Below, piece by piece: positions 9,729 through 17,718 of a stretch of 64,000 bases of DNA. The notes beneath the pieces are model-generated. The model was not told where the DNA came from, searched no databases, and worked only from the letters and a program-made list of their open reading frames with translations. The stretch is from assembly GCF_024448935.1 (NCBI RefSeq), contig NZ_JAMOIE010000001.1, positions 1 through 64,000 on the forward strand, read 5' to 3'. The translations under genes were made by a program, and so were the position numbers. Each line of letters begins with the position of its first letter. Within the stretch, counting starts at the first letter, position 1. This stretch comes from Stutzerimonas stutzeri (GTDB lineage: Bacteria > Pseudomonadota > Gammaproteobacteria > Pseudomonadales > Pseudomonadaceae).

Positions 9729-10056
9729 TGAGCGACGACGCGCAACGCTGGAAAGACAAATACCTGCACCGGTTGCGCAAGCCGATTTTACAGCCCGGTT
9801 CGGTGACCAGGAGTTCGCGCTGTTGCTGCCCGAGACGCCCGCTGCGGCGGGGCTTAAGCTGCTCGATAACCTGCGTACAGGTCTCGAGAGCTGTCCTTTC
9901 CACTTCAAGGGCGCTCGCGTCCAGATGACCCTCTCAGGGGGGCTTGCAAGCTTCGCTGCAGCCGATCGAGCCGAGCCGAGCCGGTGTCCGAGCGCGCCGA
10001 CCGAGCCCCTGTACCGGGCGAAGGATTCCGGTCGCAACCGTATCGAAGCGGACTGA
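9728..10056 (+). pseudogene. Remnant of a DgcH-like diguanylate cyclase, internally deleted
   Basis: The first codons read MSDDAQRWKDKYLHRLR, the start of the pseudomonad diguanylate cyclase normally found here. The sequence then jumps, out of frame, to the end of a GGDEF domain: ADFTARFGDQEFALLLPETP, given as ADFTARF, then GDQEF, then ALLLPETP. The remnant ends in YRAKDSGRNRI. The signature is GDQEF instead of GG(D/E)EF, and a further single-base shift lies near 10008, where SERADRA and LYRAKDSG are in different frames. Several hundred codons are missing. It cannot encode an active cyclase. The large loss rules out sequencing error as the whole explanation. Confidence 0.85.
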
Positions 10057-10205
10057 CCGACCGCCCTGGGAGCCCAAGGGTCACCCCGGTACAATTGCTT
10101 TATATGCTCTGGCGCCGACTCTCTCGGCGTTTCTCTGCGGGCCGCTGCTCGGTCCGATCGAATACCCCGAGTCTGCGTCATCACGCTGTCGACCAGAGGC
10201 CCCGC

Positions 10206-10982
10206 ATGAAAAGTCTGATCCTCGCCGTGTTTGGCCTGTTGCTCGCCGGCTGCGCCAGCGGTCCGCGTATCGATACCCGTCATACATCGCTGGGGCAGGA
10301 CAGCCGGGCGCAGTTTATCGTTCTGCATTACACCTCGAGTGACCTGCAGCGTTCGCTCGACATTCTCAAGGGCGACGGCGTCAGCAGCCACTACCTGATC
10401 GGCGAAGCGCCCGCGACCATCTACCGTCTGGTCGATGAAGATCGTCGTGCCTGGCACGCTGGCGAAAGCCAATGGAACGGCCGGACCTGGCTCAACGCCA
10501 GCTCCATCGGCATCGAGCTGGTCAATCGTGGCTATATCGAAGACGAACGGGGGCGGCTCTGGTATCCCTATTCCGATGAGCAGATCGACGCGCTGATCGT
10601 GCTGCTCAAGGACATCATGCAGCGCCACGGTCTGAAGCCGGGCGCGATCATCGGGCACAGTGACATTGCCCCGCAGCGCAAGGTCGATCCGGGCCCGCTG
10701 TTTCCCTGGAAGCGACTGGCGGACGCCGGTCTGGTGCCCTGGCCGGACGCCCAAGCCGTAGCGCGCCAGCGCAGCCTGTTTGCGACAGCGATACCGGACG
10801 TGGCCTGGTTCCAAGCGCAGTTGGCGGAGCAGGGATACAAGGTGCCCGAGCACGGCTATCTCGATCTGGAAACCCGAAACGTCATTGCGGCGTTCCAGAT
10901 GAAATACCGTCCGGCACGCTTCGATGGCGAACCGGACGCTGAAACCGCAGCGCTGCTCGCAGTGCTCAACGCAGCAGGCTGA
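10206..10982 (+). CDS. ampDh2: N-acetylmuramoyl-L-alanine amidase of the AmpDh2 type (lipoprotein)
   Basis: Zinc amidase that cleaves the bond between MurNAc and L-alanine in peptidoglycan or muropeptides. AmpD homologues influence murein recycling and AmpC induction in pseudomonads. The 258 residues begin with a lipoprotein signal, lipobox LAGC with Cys16, so it is probably an outer-membrane lipoprotein. The amidase_2 domain shows zinc ligands His41 (VLHYTSS), His151 (IIGHSDIAPQRK) and Asp161 (VDPGP), with Glu104 in GIELVN. A C-terminal peptidoglycan-binding domain covers about 200-258. ATG 10206 is chosen over the longer frame because the lipobox then sits correctly. KinB/AlgB lies nearby, as in P. 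aeruginosa. Confidence 0.92.
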   Translation: MKSLILAVFGLLLAGCASGPRIDTRHTSLGQDSRAQFIVLHYTSSDLQRSLDILKGDGVSSHYLIGEAPATIYRLVDEDRRAWHAGESQWNGRTWLNASSIGIELVNRGYIEDERGRLWYPYSDEQIDALIVLLKDIMQRHGLKPGAIIGHSDIAPQRKVDPGPLFPWKRLADAGLVPWPDAQAVARQRSLFATAIPDVAWFQAQLAEQGYKVPEHGYLDLETRNVIAAFQMKYRPARFDGEPDAETAALLAVLNAAG

Positions 10983-10991
10983 GGCTTCGGC

Positions 10992-11400
10992 TCAACTGCG
11001 CGGGTGGCAGCCGGTCAGCCTCGAGTCGGCAAGTGCCGCGGTACGCCGGATCGTGGCGGCGCGGTATCCCGGGTCCGCCAGCATTGCCAGAAAGGCTTCA
11101 GGCGAGGGGTGGCGCAGCAGCACCTCATCCCAATGCTCCTGGTCCGGCGCAATCAGCGCGACGCGGGCGTTGGCCATGATCGCCACCTCGCCAGCGGCTG
11201 AGCGCACCTTCTTGATGGCGGTGCGGCTGTAGCCTGCATAGGCTTCCCTGCCGGAACCAGGCGGGTGACCGCTCTCGCCAGGGTATAGGCGGCTTGATCG
11301 TTAAAGCGCAGCAAGTTGAGCATGAGGATCGGTTGGTTGGCGGGGCATCTGCTCGGCGAAGCGCTTCAGCTGCTCTTGGCTGGGGTTGAGGCTGGGCATG
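10992..11400 (-). pseudogene. DUF1330-family gene broken by two frameshifts
   Basis: Reading leftward from ATG 11400, with a GGAGCC ribosome site, gives MPSLNPSQEQLKRFAEQMP. After CCCC at 11342-11345 the frame is lost and a stop follows. Taking the next frame gives QPILMLNLLRFNDQAAY. A second shift at a TA duplication near 11292 leads to SGHPPGSGREAYAGYSRTA and on to ALIAPDQEHWDEVLLRHPS, down to a stop at 10992. The two shifts (+1 and +2) sum to +3, but the stop lies between them. It is a small ferredoxin-like-fold protein of unknown function. It may be a real pseudogene or two sequencing errors in short runs. Confidence 0.75.
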
Positions 11401-11434
11401 GTGGCTCCTTTTTATTCTTCCCGCCGTGCCAGGC

Positions 11435-13222
11435 TCAGATGGGCAGGGCGATATAGAAGATGGTGCCGTGGCCGATGCGCGAGTGCACGCCGATACGACC
11501 ACCATGCAGCTGAGCGATTTCCTTGCATAAGGCAAGGCCCAGTCCGGCGCCGCCGCGGCGTCGACCGATCTGCACGAACGGCTCGAAGATGCGCGCCTGC
11601 TGGCTATAGGGGATGCCCTCGCCATTGTCTTCGACACTGAGAATGACCCGTTCGCCGTGATGCCGCGCCAGCAGGCGGATCTCACCGCCGTCCGGCGTGT
11701 GTCGCAGCGCATTGCTGAGCAGATTGTCCAGCACCCGCTCCATCTGCTGCCGGTCCACCAGCAGGGTGGGCAGTGGTGCCTGCAGTTCCAGCTTGATCTC
11801 GATATCGTTGTGCGCGGCGGCGGGCGCAAAACGCTGTTGTGCTTGCTGGAGAAGTTCGGCCGGGTCGCACGGCACGCGTTCGAGCTTTTGCTGACCGCTC
11901 TGGTAGCGCGAGAAGTTCAGCAGATCGTTGATCAGCGTGACCAGGCGCTGCATCTCTTCATGCACGGTGGTGAACAGGTCGGCTTCGCGGCTATTGTCCG
12001 GATAGTGCGTTCGTTCGCGCAGCAGGCTGAAGGCCATCTGCATGCCGGTCACCGGGGTGCGCAGCTCATGCGAGACACGCAACACGAACTCGTTGCGCAC
12101 CCGTTCGAAGGTTCGCTGGTCGGTCACGTCGTGGAGCACCATCACCGCGCCGCTGATGCGGCCGTCGTGATGGTTCACCGGGCTCATGCGCCATGACAAC
12201 AGCCGGCGCTCGCCGTCGGCCTCGATCACCAGGTCTTCCGGCGGCCCGGATAGCGGCGTGTCGGCCAGCACTTGCTGAGCGGCCTCGTCCAGCTCCGGAT
12301 AGCCGAGGGCTTGACCAAGCGTTGAGCCCAGATGCTCTGTTTCCCAGGCCAGTTGGCGCTGCGCAACCGGGTTGGCATGTTCCAGACGGCCCTGGCGGTC
12401 GATGATCAACAGGCCGTCATCGATGCTGTCGAGCAGGGCCTGCAGGCGTTGCTGACCGTTGACCAGCGCCTCGACATTGGTCTGCTTGAACTGGTGCAGC
12501 GCCTGCGCCATCAGGCCGAAGCGACGAATCAGCGACGACAGCTCAGCGATGGGCGAGCTGGGCAGATTGATATTGAAGTCGCCGCGGCCGATCTGGTCGG
12601 CAACGCGTGACAGCTGTTCGATCGGGTCACCGAAGCGCCGGGCGAAACTGTGCGCGGTGACGAAGCCGATCAACAGTACCGCAATGCCGGTCAACCCGAG
12701 CAGCCCGGCGAGCAACTGGGCCCGTTCGCGGCTGCGAATCTCGGTGTCGCGAATCTGGTTGTAGGCGGCCTGTTGCATGTCGACCATCAACTCGCGAACG
12801 CGGTTGAAGGATCGGCTGAGGGGGTTATCCTCGAGCAGTGTCGCGTTCAGGTTGGAGGGTGTTTCCAGCTGCACGGCAAAGCGAGTATAAGCGTCGCTGA
12901 TGGCTTCATAAGCGTTGCGGTCGTGCTTGTCGTTGGCGTCCGCCATGCCGCGCGCCAGAGCGCCCAGAAAGACTTCGCGAGATTCCTTCAGGGCTTCAGC
13001 GTCGCGCTCTTCGCGGACCAGCAGCAGTAGCTGGTTTCCCAGCGCCTGGCGCAGCTGCTGGCTGACCTCGATGACACTGAAGTTATCGCGAATGAGATTT
13101 TCCTGGCTCTTCGCCATTTGCACGACGCTGACCAGCGCCAGCAGTAGCCCAAGCAAGGCCACCGTCATCAACGCCGAGAAACCCAGGAACAGCCGGGTCC
13201 TCAGCTTCATCTGGATTTTCAT
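11435..13222 (-). CDS. kinB: Sensor histidine kinase KinB
   Basis: Inner-membrane sensor kinase partner of AlgB, known in P. aeruginosa for effects on alginate and virulence. It has 595 residues. A first transmembrane segment (about 11-35) is followed by a periplasmic helical domain to about 170, a second membrane helix (about 171-192), HAMP, a PAS domain (about 255-370), then HisKA with the phospho-accepting His385 in LRVSHELRTP. The HATPase_c domain carries NLLSNALRHT, VEDNGEGI and GAGLGLALCK. Histidine 385 is the same number as in P. aeruginosa KinB. Its ATG overlaps the algB stop by 4 bp, so algB-kinB is one translationally coupled operon. Confidence 0.95.
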   Translation of the reverse strand: MKIQMKLRTRLFLGFSALMTVALLGLLLALVSVVQMAKSQENLIRDNFSVIEVSQQLRQALGNQLLLLVREERDAEALKESREVFLGALARGMADANDKHDRNAYEAISDAYTRFAVQLETPSNLNATLLEDNPLSRSFNRVRELMVDMQQAAYNQIRDTEIRSRERAQLLAGLLGLTGIAVLLIGFVTAHSFARRFGDPIEQLSRVADQIGRGDFNINLPSSPIAELSSLIRRFGLMAQALHQFKQTNVEALVNGQQRLQALLDSIDDGLLIIDRQGRLEHANPVAQRQLAWETEHLGSTLGQALGYPELDEAAQQVLADTPLSGPPEDLVIEADGERRLLSWRMSPVNHHDGRISGAVMVLHDVTDQRTFERVRNEFVLRVSHELRTPVTGMQMAFSLLRERTHYPDNSREADLFTTVHEEMQRLVTLINDLLNFSRYQSGQQKLERVPCDPAELLQQAQQRFAPAAAHNDIEIKLELQAPLPTLLVDRQQMERVLDNLLSNALRHTPDGGEIRLLARHHGERVILSVEDNGEGIPYSQQARIFEPFVQIGRRRGGAGLGLALCKEIAQLHGGRIGVHSRIGHGTIFYIALPI

Positions 13223-14565
13223 AGGCCGTATTGCTTGCGTTTCCGATAAAGCGTCGAGGCGTCGATGCCTAGAATCCGGGCGGCTTGCTCAAGTGTGTCG
13301 CTGGTGCTCAATACACCCGAGATATGGGCTTTTTCCAGCGCTTCCAAACTCAGCGGTTCACCGATCCGTGGAGCGTTGCTGACGGCCTGATCGGCCAGGC
13401 CAAGATGGCTGACTTCGATCATGTCCTGCGGGCAGATGATGCTGGCGCGCTCGACCACGTTGCGCAATTCACGGACGTTGCCTGGCCAGCGATAGGCCTT
13501 CAGTGCGGCAACCGCGTTGTCGCTGAAGCCGCGCGCCGGTCGGCCATAGCTTTTCACGAAGAACGCCAGGAAGCGTTCGGCGAGGGTCAGCACGTCTTCC
13601 GGCCGCTCGCGCATGGGCGGAAGATTCAGGGTGATGACATTCAGACGGTAGAGCAGGTCTTCCCGAAAACGCCCTTCGCGTACCATTTCCTCGAGATTCA
13701 GATTGGTGGCGGCAAGAATGCGCACGTCGGCCCGCCGGGTGACCGGGTCACCGACGCGCTCGTATTCCTTGTCCTGGATGAAACGCAGGAGTTTCGGCTG
13801 CAAAGCGAGGGGAAAGTCGCCGATTTCGTCGAGAAACAGCGTGCCGCCGTCGGCTTGGTTGACGCGTCCCAGGGTACTTTCGGTAGCGCCGGTGAAAGCG
13901 CCCCGATTGTGTCCGAATAGCTCGCTTTCCATCAGGTCTGCCGACAGGGACGGACAGTTGATGGTGATGAAGGCTTTTTTAGAGCGCCGGCTCCAGTTGT
14001 GAATCGCACGCGCCAATTCGCCCTTGCCCGTGCCTGACTCACCGAGGATGAGGATGTTCGCGTCGGTATCGGCCACCTGGCGGGCGGTCTCCAGCACGCT
14101 CATCATCGCCGGGCTGTACGAGCCCAGCGCATCGCTGCGTTTTTGCACCTCGCCTTCCAGGGCCTCCAGGCGCGCTGCCATCTGACGGACTTCCAACTGC
14201 TTGGCGGCCGACAGGCGCAGCTGCTCGGGGCTGCACGGCTTGACCAAGTAATCCGCAGCGCCTGCTTGCATCGCGTCTACAGCGGTGTCCACGGCCGAAT
14301 GAGCGGTGACGATTACGACCCGCATCCATGGCGCGAGTACGCGCATCTGCTGCAGAACATCGAGACCGTTGTCTTCACCGAGGCGCAGGTCCAGAAAGCA
14401 CAGATCGAACACCTGTCGCTGCAGGATCGCTTCGGCCTGTGCAGCGCTGGCCGCCGTGACCACCGTATAACCGCGGTCCTCGAGGCAGTAGCGGAACGTG
14501 CGCAGGATCGCTGCCTCGTCGTCCACCAGTAGGATGCGGCCGCCGGTGTCGGTCGTTTGGTCCAT
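13219..14565 (-). CDS. algB: NtrC-family response regulator AlgB
   Basis: Transcriptional regulator controlling alginate and other genes in Pseudomonas together with KinB. It has 448 residues. The receiver domain has Asp15/Asp16, phospho-acceptor Asp59 (CFLDLRLG) and Lys109. The AAA+ domain has Walker A GESGTGKG (175-182), the sigma-54-contacting GAFTGA loop (222-227), and Walker B GTLFLDEIGDF. A C-terminal Fis-type HTH ends in STLYRKRKQYGL. The intact GAFTGA implies it can engage sigma-54 holoenzyme. The start follows GGAG. A strong sigma-54 promoter match lies 870 bp away (15431), though a link is untested. Confidence 0.96.
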   Translation of the reverse strand: MDQTTDTGGRILLVDDEAAILRTFRYCLEDRGYTVVTAASAAQAEAILQRQVFDLCFLDLRLGEDNGLDVLQQMRVLAPWMRVVIVTAHSAVDTAVDAMQAGAADYLVKPCSPEQLRLSAAKQLEVRQMAARLEALEGEVQKRSDALGSYSPAMMSVLETARQVADTDANILILGESGTGKGELARAIHNWSRRSKKAFITINCPSLSADLMESELFGHNRGAFTGATESTLGRVNQADGGTLFLDEIGDFPLALQPKLLRFIQDKEYERVGDPVTRRADVRILAATNLNLEEMVREGRFREDLLYRLNVITLNLPPMRERPEDVLTLAERFLAFFVKSYGRPARGFSDNAVAALKAYRWPGNVRELRNVVERASIICPQDMIEVSHLGLADQAVSNAPRIGEPLSLEALEKAHISGVLSTSDTLEQAARILGIDASTLYRKRKQYGL

Positions 14566-14870
14566 GAATGCTCCAATCAGGCAAAAGCGGTGAATGTTTG
14601 GCGAGTCGTTTGGGTGGAATCTGTGTGCTGCGTTGGCGCCAGGTGGTTCAGCGCCTGCGTTAGTCTACGCAAAGTCCTGCAAGTTGCACGGTATACACGG
14701 GCCCTTTCCTGCAGTCTGCAATCGCACTCCAAACGCAACGGCGATGCAGGCTGTTGATTATAAGGCCATAGAGCGCTTTTTTGGCGCTGGCATGGGGCTT
14801 GCGACGGGTTACCGGCAACGCGCGTGGTCGACAGCAGTCGAGGCGCATCGGATCTGTATTTGGAGGCCCC
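14566..14870. other. Divergent intergenic region between algB and the DUF2383 gene
   Basis: 305 bp with no supported gene. It must hold the promoters of algB (leftward) and the DUF2383 gene (rightward). I saw no clear AlgU (sigma-22) or sigma-54 match. The AT-rich GATTATAAGG at about 14755 may be part of a rightward promoter. Confidence 0.4.
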
Positions 14871-15314
14871 ATGAAACAGAACATGACCCAACTCAACGAG
14901 CTCATCGAGATCACCCGTGACGGTCAGCATTTCTATCAGCACGCGATTGACGAAGTAAAAGAGATCGAATTGCAGCATCTGTTCCGCGATATGGCTCAGG
15001 CCAAGACGCACATCATCCAGGCGCTCTCGGTGAAGGTTGCGGCCAATCAGCAGCAACCTGCACAAGGCGGCACTACGGCGGGCAAGCTGCGCGAGATGTA
15101 CGCCGACACCAAGGCGAGGCTCGGCGACGGCGACGCGGTCTACATCGACCAGCTTGACCAGACCGAAGAGCGCATCCTGGCAGCCTTCGAGGATGCGCTG
15201 AAAACAGCTGACCCTGATGTGAAGGCATTGCTAGCCATTGAGTTGCCGAAAATCCGGGCCTGTCACGAGCGCATTCATGCCCTCAATCACGGCGACAGGA
15301 ACCGCAAGGATTAG
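14871..15314 (+). CDS. PA2169-family four-helix-bundle protein (DUF2383)
   Basis: 147-residue soluble all-helical protein of the DUF2383 ferritin-like bundle family, often stress-associated and of unknown biochemical role. Helix-forming segments with His and Glu spaced along them are visible: LIEITRDGQHFYQHAIDEV (given as LIEITRDGQ then HFYQHAIDEV), LQHLFRDMAQAKTHII, and LPKIRACHERIHAL. These could bind a metal, but the ligands are not certain. ATG 14871 follows GGAGG; an upstream in-frame extension lacks family support. It is followed by two other small envelope-type genes. Confidence 0.75.
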   Translation: MKQNMTQLNELIEITRDGQHFYQHAIDEVKEIELQHLFRDMAQAKTHIIQALSVKVAANQQQPAQGGTTAGKLREMYADTKARLGDGDAVYIDQLDQTEERILAAFEDALKTADPDVKALLAIELPKIRACHERIHALNHGDRNRKD

Positions 15315-15430
15315 TCCGTCGTGCAGATCGCCCGACGCTGCGCATGGGTATCGTGCAATATAAATTGGCGAAGCGATGTTTTGTGCATCTAAGTTGTTGA
15401 ATTTATAGCGATAATAGGAAATCTAACGGA

Positions 15431-15446
15431 TGGCACGCGCCCTGCA
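15431..15446 (+). promoter_or_regulatory. Sigma-54 (RpoN) promoter
   Basis: TGGCACGCGCCCTGCA fits the RpoN consensus TGGCACG-N4-TTGCA with one mismatch, and the invariant GG and GC dinucleotides are exactly 10 bp apart. It lies about 50 bp before ATG 15496, giving a leader of roughly 40 nt. Enhancer sites were not identified; AlgB, encoded nearby, is a candidate activator by proximity only. Confidence 0.7.
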
Positions 15447-15495
15447 ACATAACCGCTAAGACAGACATGCCCCGCATGCTTAGAAGGAGTTGAGG

Positions 15496-15732
15496 ATGAA
15501 TCGTCAAGCACGTTTCCTACTGGTTGGAAAAGGTTTTCTTACCGCCGCTGCGGTCACGTTGTTCATCGGAGCCGAACAGCCAATGTGGCAACCGCTCAGC
15601 CAGACACAGCATGAGTCAGTGGAACGAATTCACATGTACGACGCTCAACCTGTAGGGATAGTGCAAGCCGGACCTGCCCCGCAGACGATTGATTACTTGC
15701 AGGAGCGGTCGGAACAACGTTGGGTTTTCTAG
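15496..15732 (+). CDS. Small exported or membrane-anchored hypothetical protein
   Basis: 78 residues, family not recognised. The N terminus (MNRQARFLLVGKGF, then LTAAAVTLFIGAEQP) looks like a signal peptide or single membrane anchor. The rest is polar and short, with HESVERIHMYD and YLQERSEQRWVF. ATG 15496 follows the strong AGAAGGAGTTGAGG ribosome site. It is the first gene behind the sigma-54 promoter at 15431 and 72 bp before the DUF1328 gene, so the two may be cotranscribed. Confidence 0.6.
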   Translation: MNRQARFLLVGKGFLTAAAVTLFIGAEQPMWQPLSQTQHESVERIHMYDAQPVGIVQAGPAPQTIDYLQERSEQRWVF

Positions 15733-15803
15733 TTGGAGATAGGCGACCCGATCCTTGCTGGTCGGTCCGCTGAAGATGTCCTGAACCGAAGAGGAGTTAC
15801 ACC

Positions 15804-15974
15804 ATGCTGAGCTGGGCTATTACGTTTCTGATCATTGCCATCATCGCTGCAGTACTGGGCTTCGGTGGTATCGCGGGCACTGCAACAGGTATCGCCAAGA
15901 TCCTGTTCGTAGTATTCCTGGTGTTGTTTGTTGCTTCGCTGATTTTCGGACGAGGCCGCGGCCCACGGGTCTGA
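15804..15974 (+). CDS. DUF1328 family small membrane protein (YtjA-like)
   Basis: 56-residue protein with two hydrophobic helices: [20 protein letters not shown] (first segment) and [17 protein letters not shown], joined by [12 protein letters not shown] and ending in the basic tail GRGRGPRV. This is the standard DUF1328 layout; function is unknown and members are often stress-induced. ATG 15804 follows GAGGAG. It lies just downstream of the sigma-54-preceded small gene. Confidence 0.85.
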   Translation: MLSWAITFLIIAIIAAVLGFGGIAGTATGIAKILFVVFLVLFVASLIFGRGRGPRV

Positions 15975-16084
15975 TGCGGAACGCCGCTCGTCAGGGCGGC
16001 TGCAGATAGTAGGGAAGCAACAGCGGCTGGATGCCTTTTCCAAGGCTTTCGCAAAAAAAGCGAAGTGCTGGTACTGAGGTCAAT

Positions 16085-16240
16085 CATCCATCTGGGTGAT
16101 TACCCATCAGCCCTTACAGCGGGGGAGCCAAGGGGTCGGGACGCTCTTTAACGGAGCGACCTAGGGGTACAGGGAGTACCTCCGTCATGGACCGGGCTCG
16201 GCGCACGGCAACCGAAGGTGGGAGGCCACCTTCGGTTTGC
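16085..16240 (+). ncRNA. Candidate structured small RNA or leader ending in a terminator
   Basis: No gene fits here, but four stem-loops stand in series: TGGGT/ACCCA (16093-16106), CGCTC/GAGCG (16142-16158), GGTAC/GTACC with loop AGGGA (16166-16180), and the terminator at 16211. ANGGA motifs of the RsmA/CsrA type occur in ACGGA, AGGGA (in a loop) and ATGGA. No promoter was identified, and I recognise no named RNA family. It could equally be a leader of the SpmA-SpmB gene 210 bp downstream. The rest of 15975-16448 shows nothing else. Confidence 0.35.
16211..16238 (+). terminator. Strong GC-rich hairpin followed by TTT
   Basis: ACCGAAGGTGG (16211-16221) pairs perfectly with CCACCTTCGGT (16226-16236) across a GAGG loop, followed by TT. 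The U-run is short, so termination strength is uncertain. It separates the DUF1328 cluster from the next gene. Confidence 0.65.
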
Positions 16241-16448
16241 GATTTCTCCACTGCAGCGCGCCCCTGGCGGGAATCTCGCTCACCCTCTCATTGGCGTACC
16301 GGCCGCTGGCAATAGCGGCTGCTGCACGATCCAGTGCAGCGCCCCAGTCAGATTTCGCTGCACCTTCCATAGCTTCGCCCTGTTTGGTTCATGGCCGTTT
16401 TCCAGCCGCACCGCTATCATCGCGCGCAGCCACTCGTTGGAGAACCCT

Positions 16449-17678
16449 ATGCTCAACGGCCTCTGGCTGGGCTTTTTTCTGATTGCTGCAATTGCCGCGC
16501 TGGCGCGCTGGTTGCTCGGCGACGATCCGGCTGTGTTTGCCGCGCTGGTCGAGAGCCTGTTCGCCATGGCCAAGCTGGCCGTGGAAATCATGATCGTGCT
16601 GTTCGGTACGCTGACACTCTGGCTCGGTTTTTTGCGTATCGCCGAAAAGGCTGGCCTGATCGAACAGCTCGCGCAGGTGCTAGGGCCGTTGTTCCGCCGA
16701 TTGATGCCCGAGGTGCCAGCCGGCCACCCGGCGCTGGGGCTGATCACCCTGAACTTCGCCGCCAATGGCCTGGGGCTGGATAACGCCGCCACGCCCATCG
16801 GCCTGCGTGCCATGCGTGCACTGCAGGAGCTTAATCCCAGCAAGACGGTGGCCAGCAATGCGCAGATCCTGTTTCTGGTGCTCAACACGTCGTCCCTAAC
16901 GCTGCTGCCAGTGTCGATATTCATGTATCGCGTGCAGCAGGGCGCAGAAGACCCCACCCTGGTGTTTCTGCCGATCCTGCTGGCAACTACTGCATCGTCT
17001 CTGGCGGGCCTGTTGGCAGTGTCCTTGGTCCAGCGATTGCGCATCTGGGATCCGGTGGTGCTGGCTTACTTGTTGCCCGGCGCGCTGCTGCTGGGTAGCT
17101 TCATGGCGCTGCTGGCGGGGCTTTCAGCTACCGCGCTGTCATCCTTGTCGTCGCTGCTCGGCAACCTCACCCTGTTTGGCCTGATCATCTCATTTCTGAT
17201 CATCGGTGCCCTGCGTAAAGTGCCGGTCTATGAAAGCTTCGTCGAAGGTGCCCAGGAAGGCTTCGACGTCGCCAAGAGCTTGCTGCCCTATCTGATCGCC
17301 ATGCTCTGTGCGATTGGCGTTCTGCGGGCTTCCGGTGCATTGGATTTCGGGCTGGATGGCATCCGCTGGACAGTCGAAGCCCTGGGTTGGGACACCCGTT
17401 TCGTTGATGCGCTGCCGACTGCGCTGGTCAAGCCCTTCTCCGGCAGCGCTGCCCGCGCGATGCTGATCGAGACCATGCAAAGTCAGGGTGTCGACAGCTT
17501 TCCGGCACTGGTCGCAGCGACGGTGCAGGGCAGTACCGAGACGACCTTCTATGTATTGGCGGTGTATTTCGGTGCCGTGGGTATCCAGCGGGCACGGCAT
17601 GCGGTGGGCTGCGCACTGGCGGCGGATGCGGCCGGGATTGTGGCGGCGATTATGGTGTGCTACTGGTTTTTCGGGTAA
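16449..17678 (+). CDS. SpmA-SpmB fusion, nucleoside recognition (Gate) domain membrane protein
   Basis: 409-residue inner-membrane protein made of two Gate domains, equivalent to the separate SpmA and SpmB spore-maturation proteins of Bacillus but in a non-sporulating bacterium. The first half carries GLITLNFAANGLGLDNAATPIG (given as GLITLNFAANGLG then LDNAATPIG). The second carries PTALVKPFSGSAARAM and GSTETTFYVLAVYFGAVG. About ten hydrophobic helices are visible. The transported or sensed substrate is unknown. ATG 16449 follows TTGGAG; the frame is open further upstream to 16218 but that region holds the terminator hairpin and is non-hydrophobic. Confidence 0.85.
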   Translation: MLNGLWLGFFLIAAIAALARWLLGDDPAVFAALVESLFAMAKLAVEIMIVLFGTLTLWLGFLRIAEKAGLIEQLAQVLGPLFRRLMPEVPAGHPALGLITLNFAANGLGLDNAATPIGLRAMRALQELNPSKTVASNAQILFLVLNTSSLTLLPVSIFMYRVQQGAEDPTLVFLPILLATTASSLAGLLAVSLVQRLRIWDPVVLAYLLPGALLLGSFMALLAGLSATALSSLSSLLGNLTLFGLIISFLIIGALRKVPVYESFVEGAQEGFDVAKSLLPYLIAMLCAIGVLRASGALDFGLDGIRWTVEALGWDTRFVDALPTALVKPFSGSAARAMLIETMQSQGVDSFPALVAATVQGSTETTFYVLAVYFGAVGIQRARHAVGCALAADAAGIVAAIMVCYWFFG

Positions 17679-17718
17679 TGGGGCGACGATGCGGATGATT
17701 CGTCCGCATCGTCGCAAG

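Noticed and set aside
15975-16240. Manganese (yybP-ykoY), guanidine or c-di-GMP riboswitch
   Set aside because: Conserved cores of these classes could not be matched; only generic stem-loops are seen.
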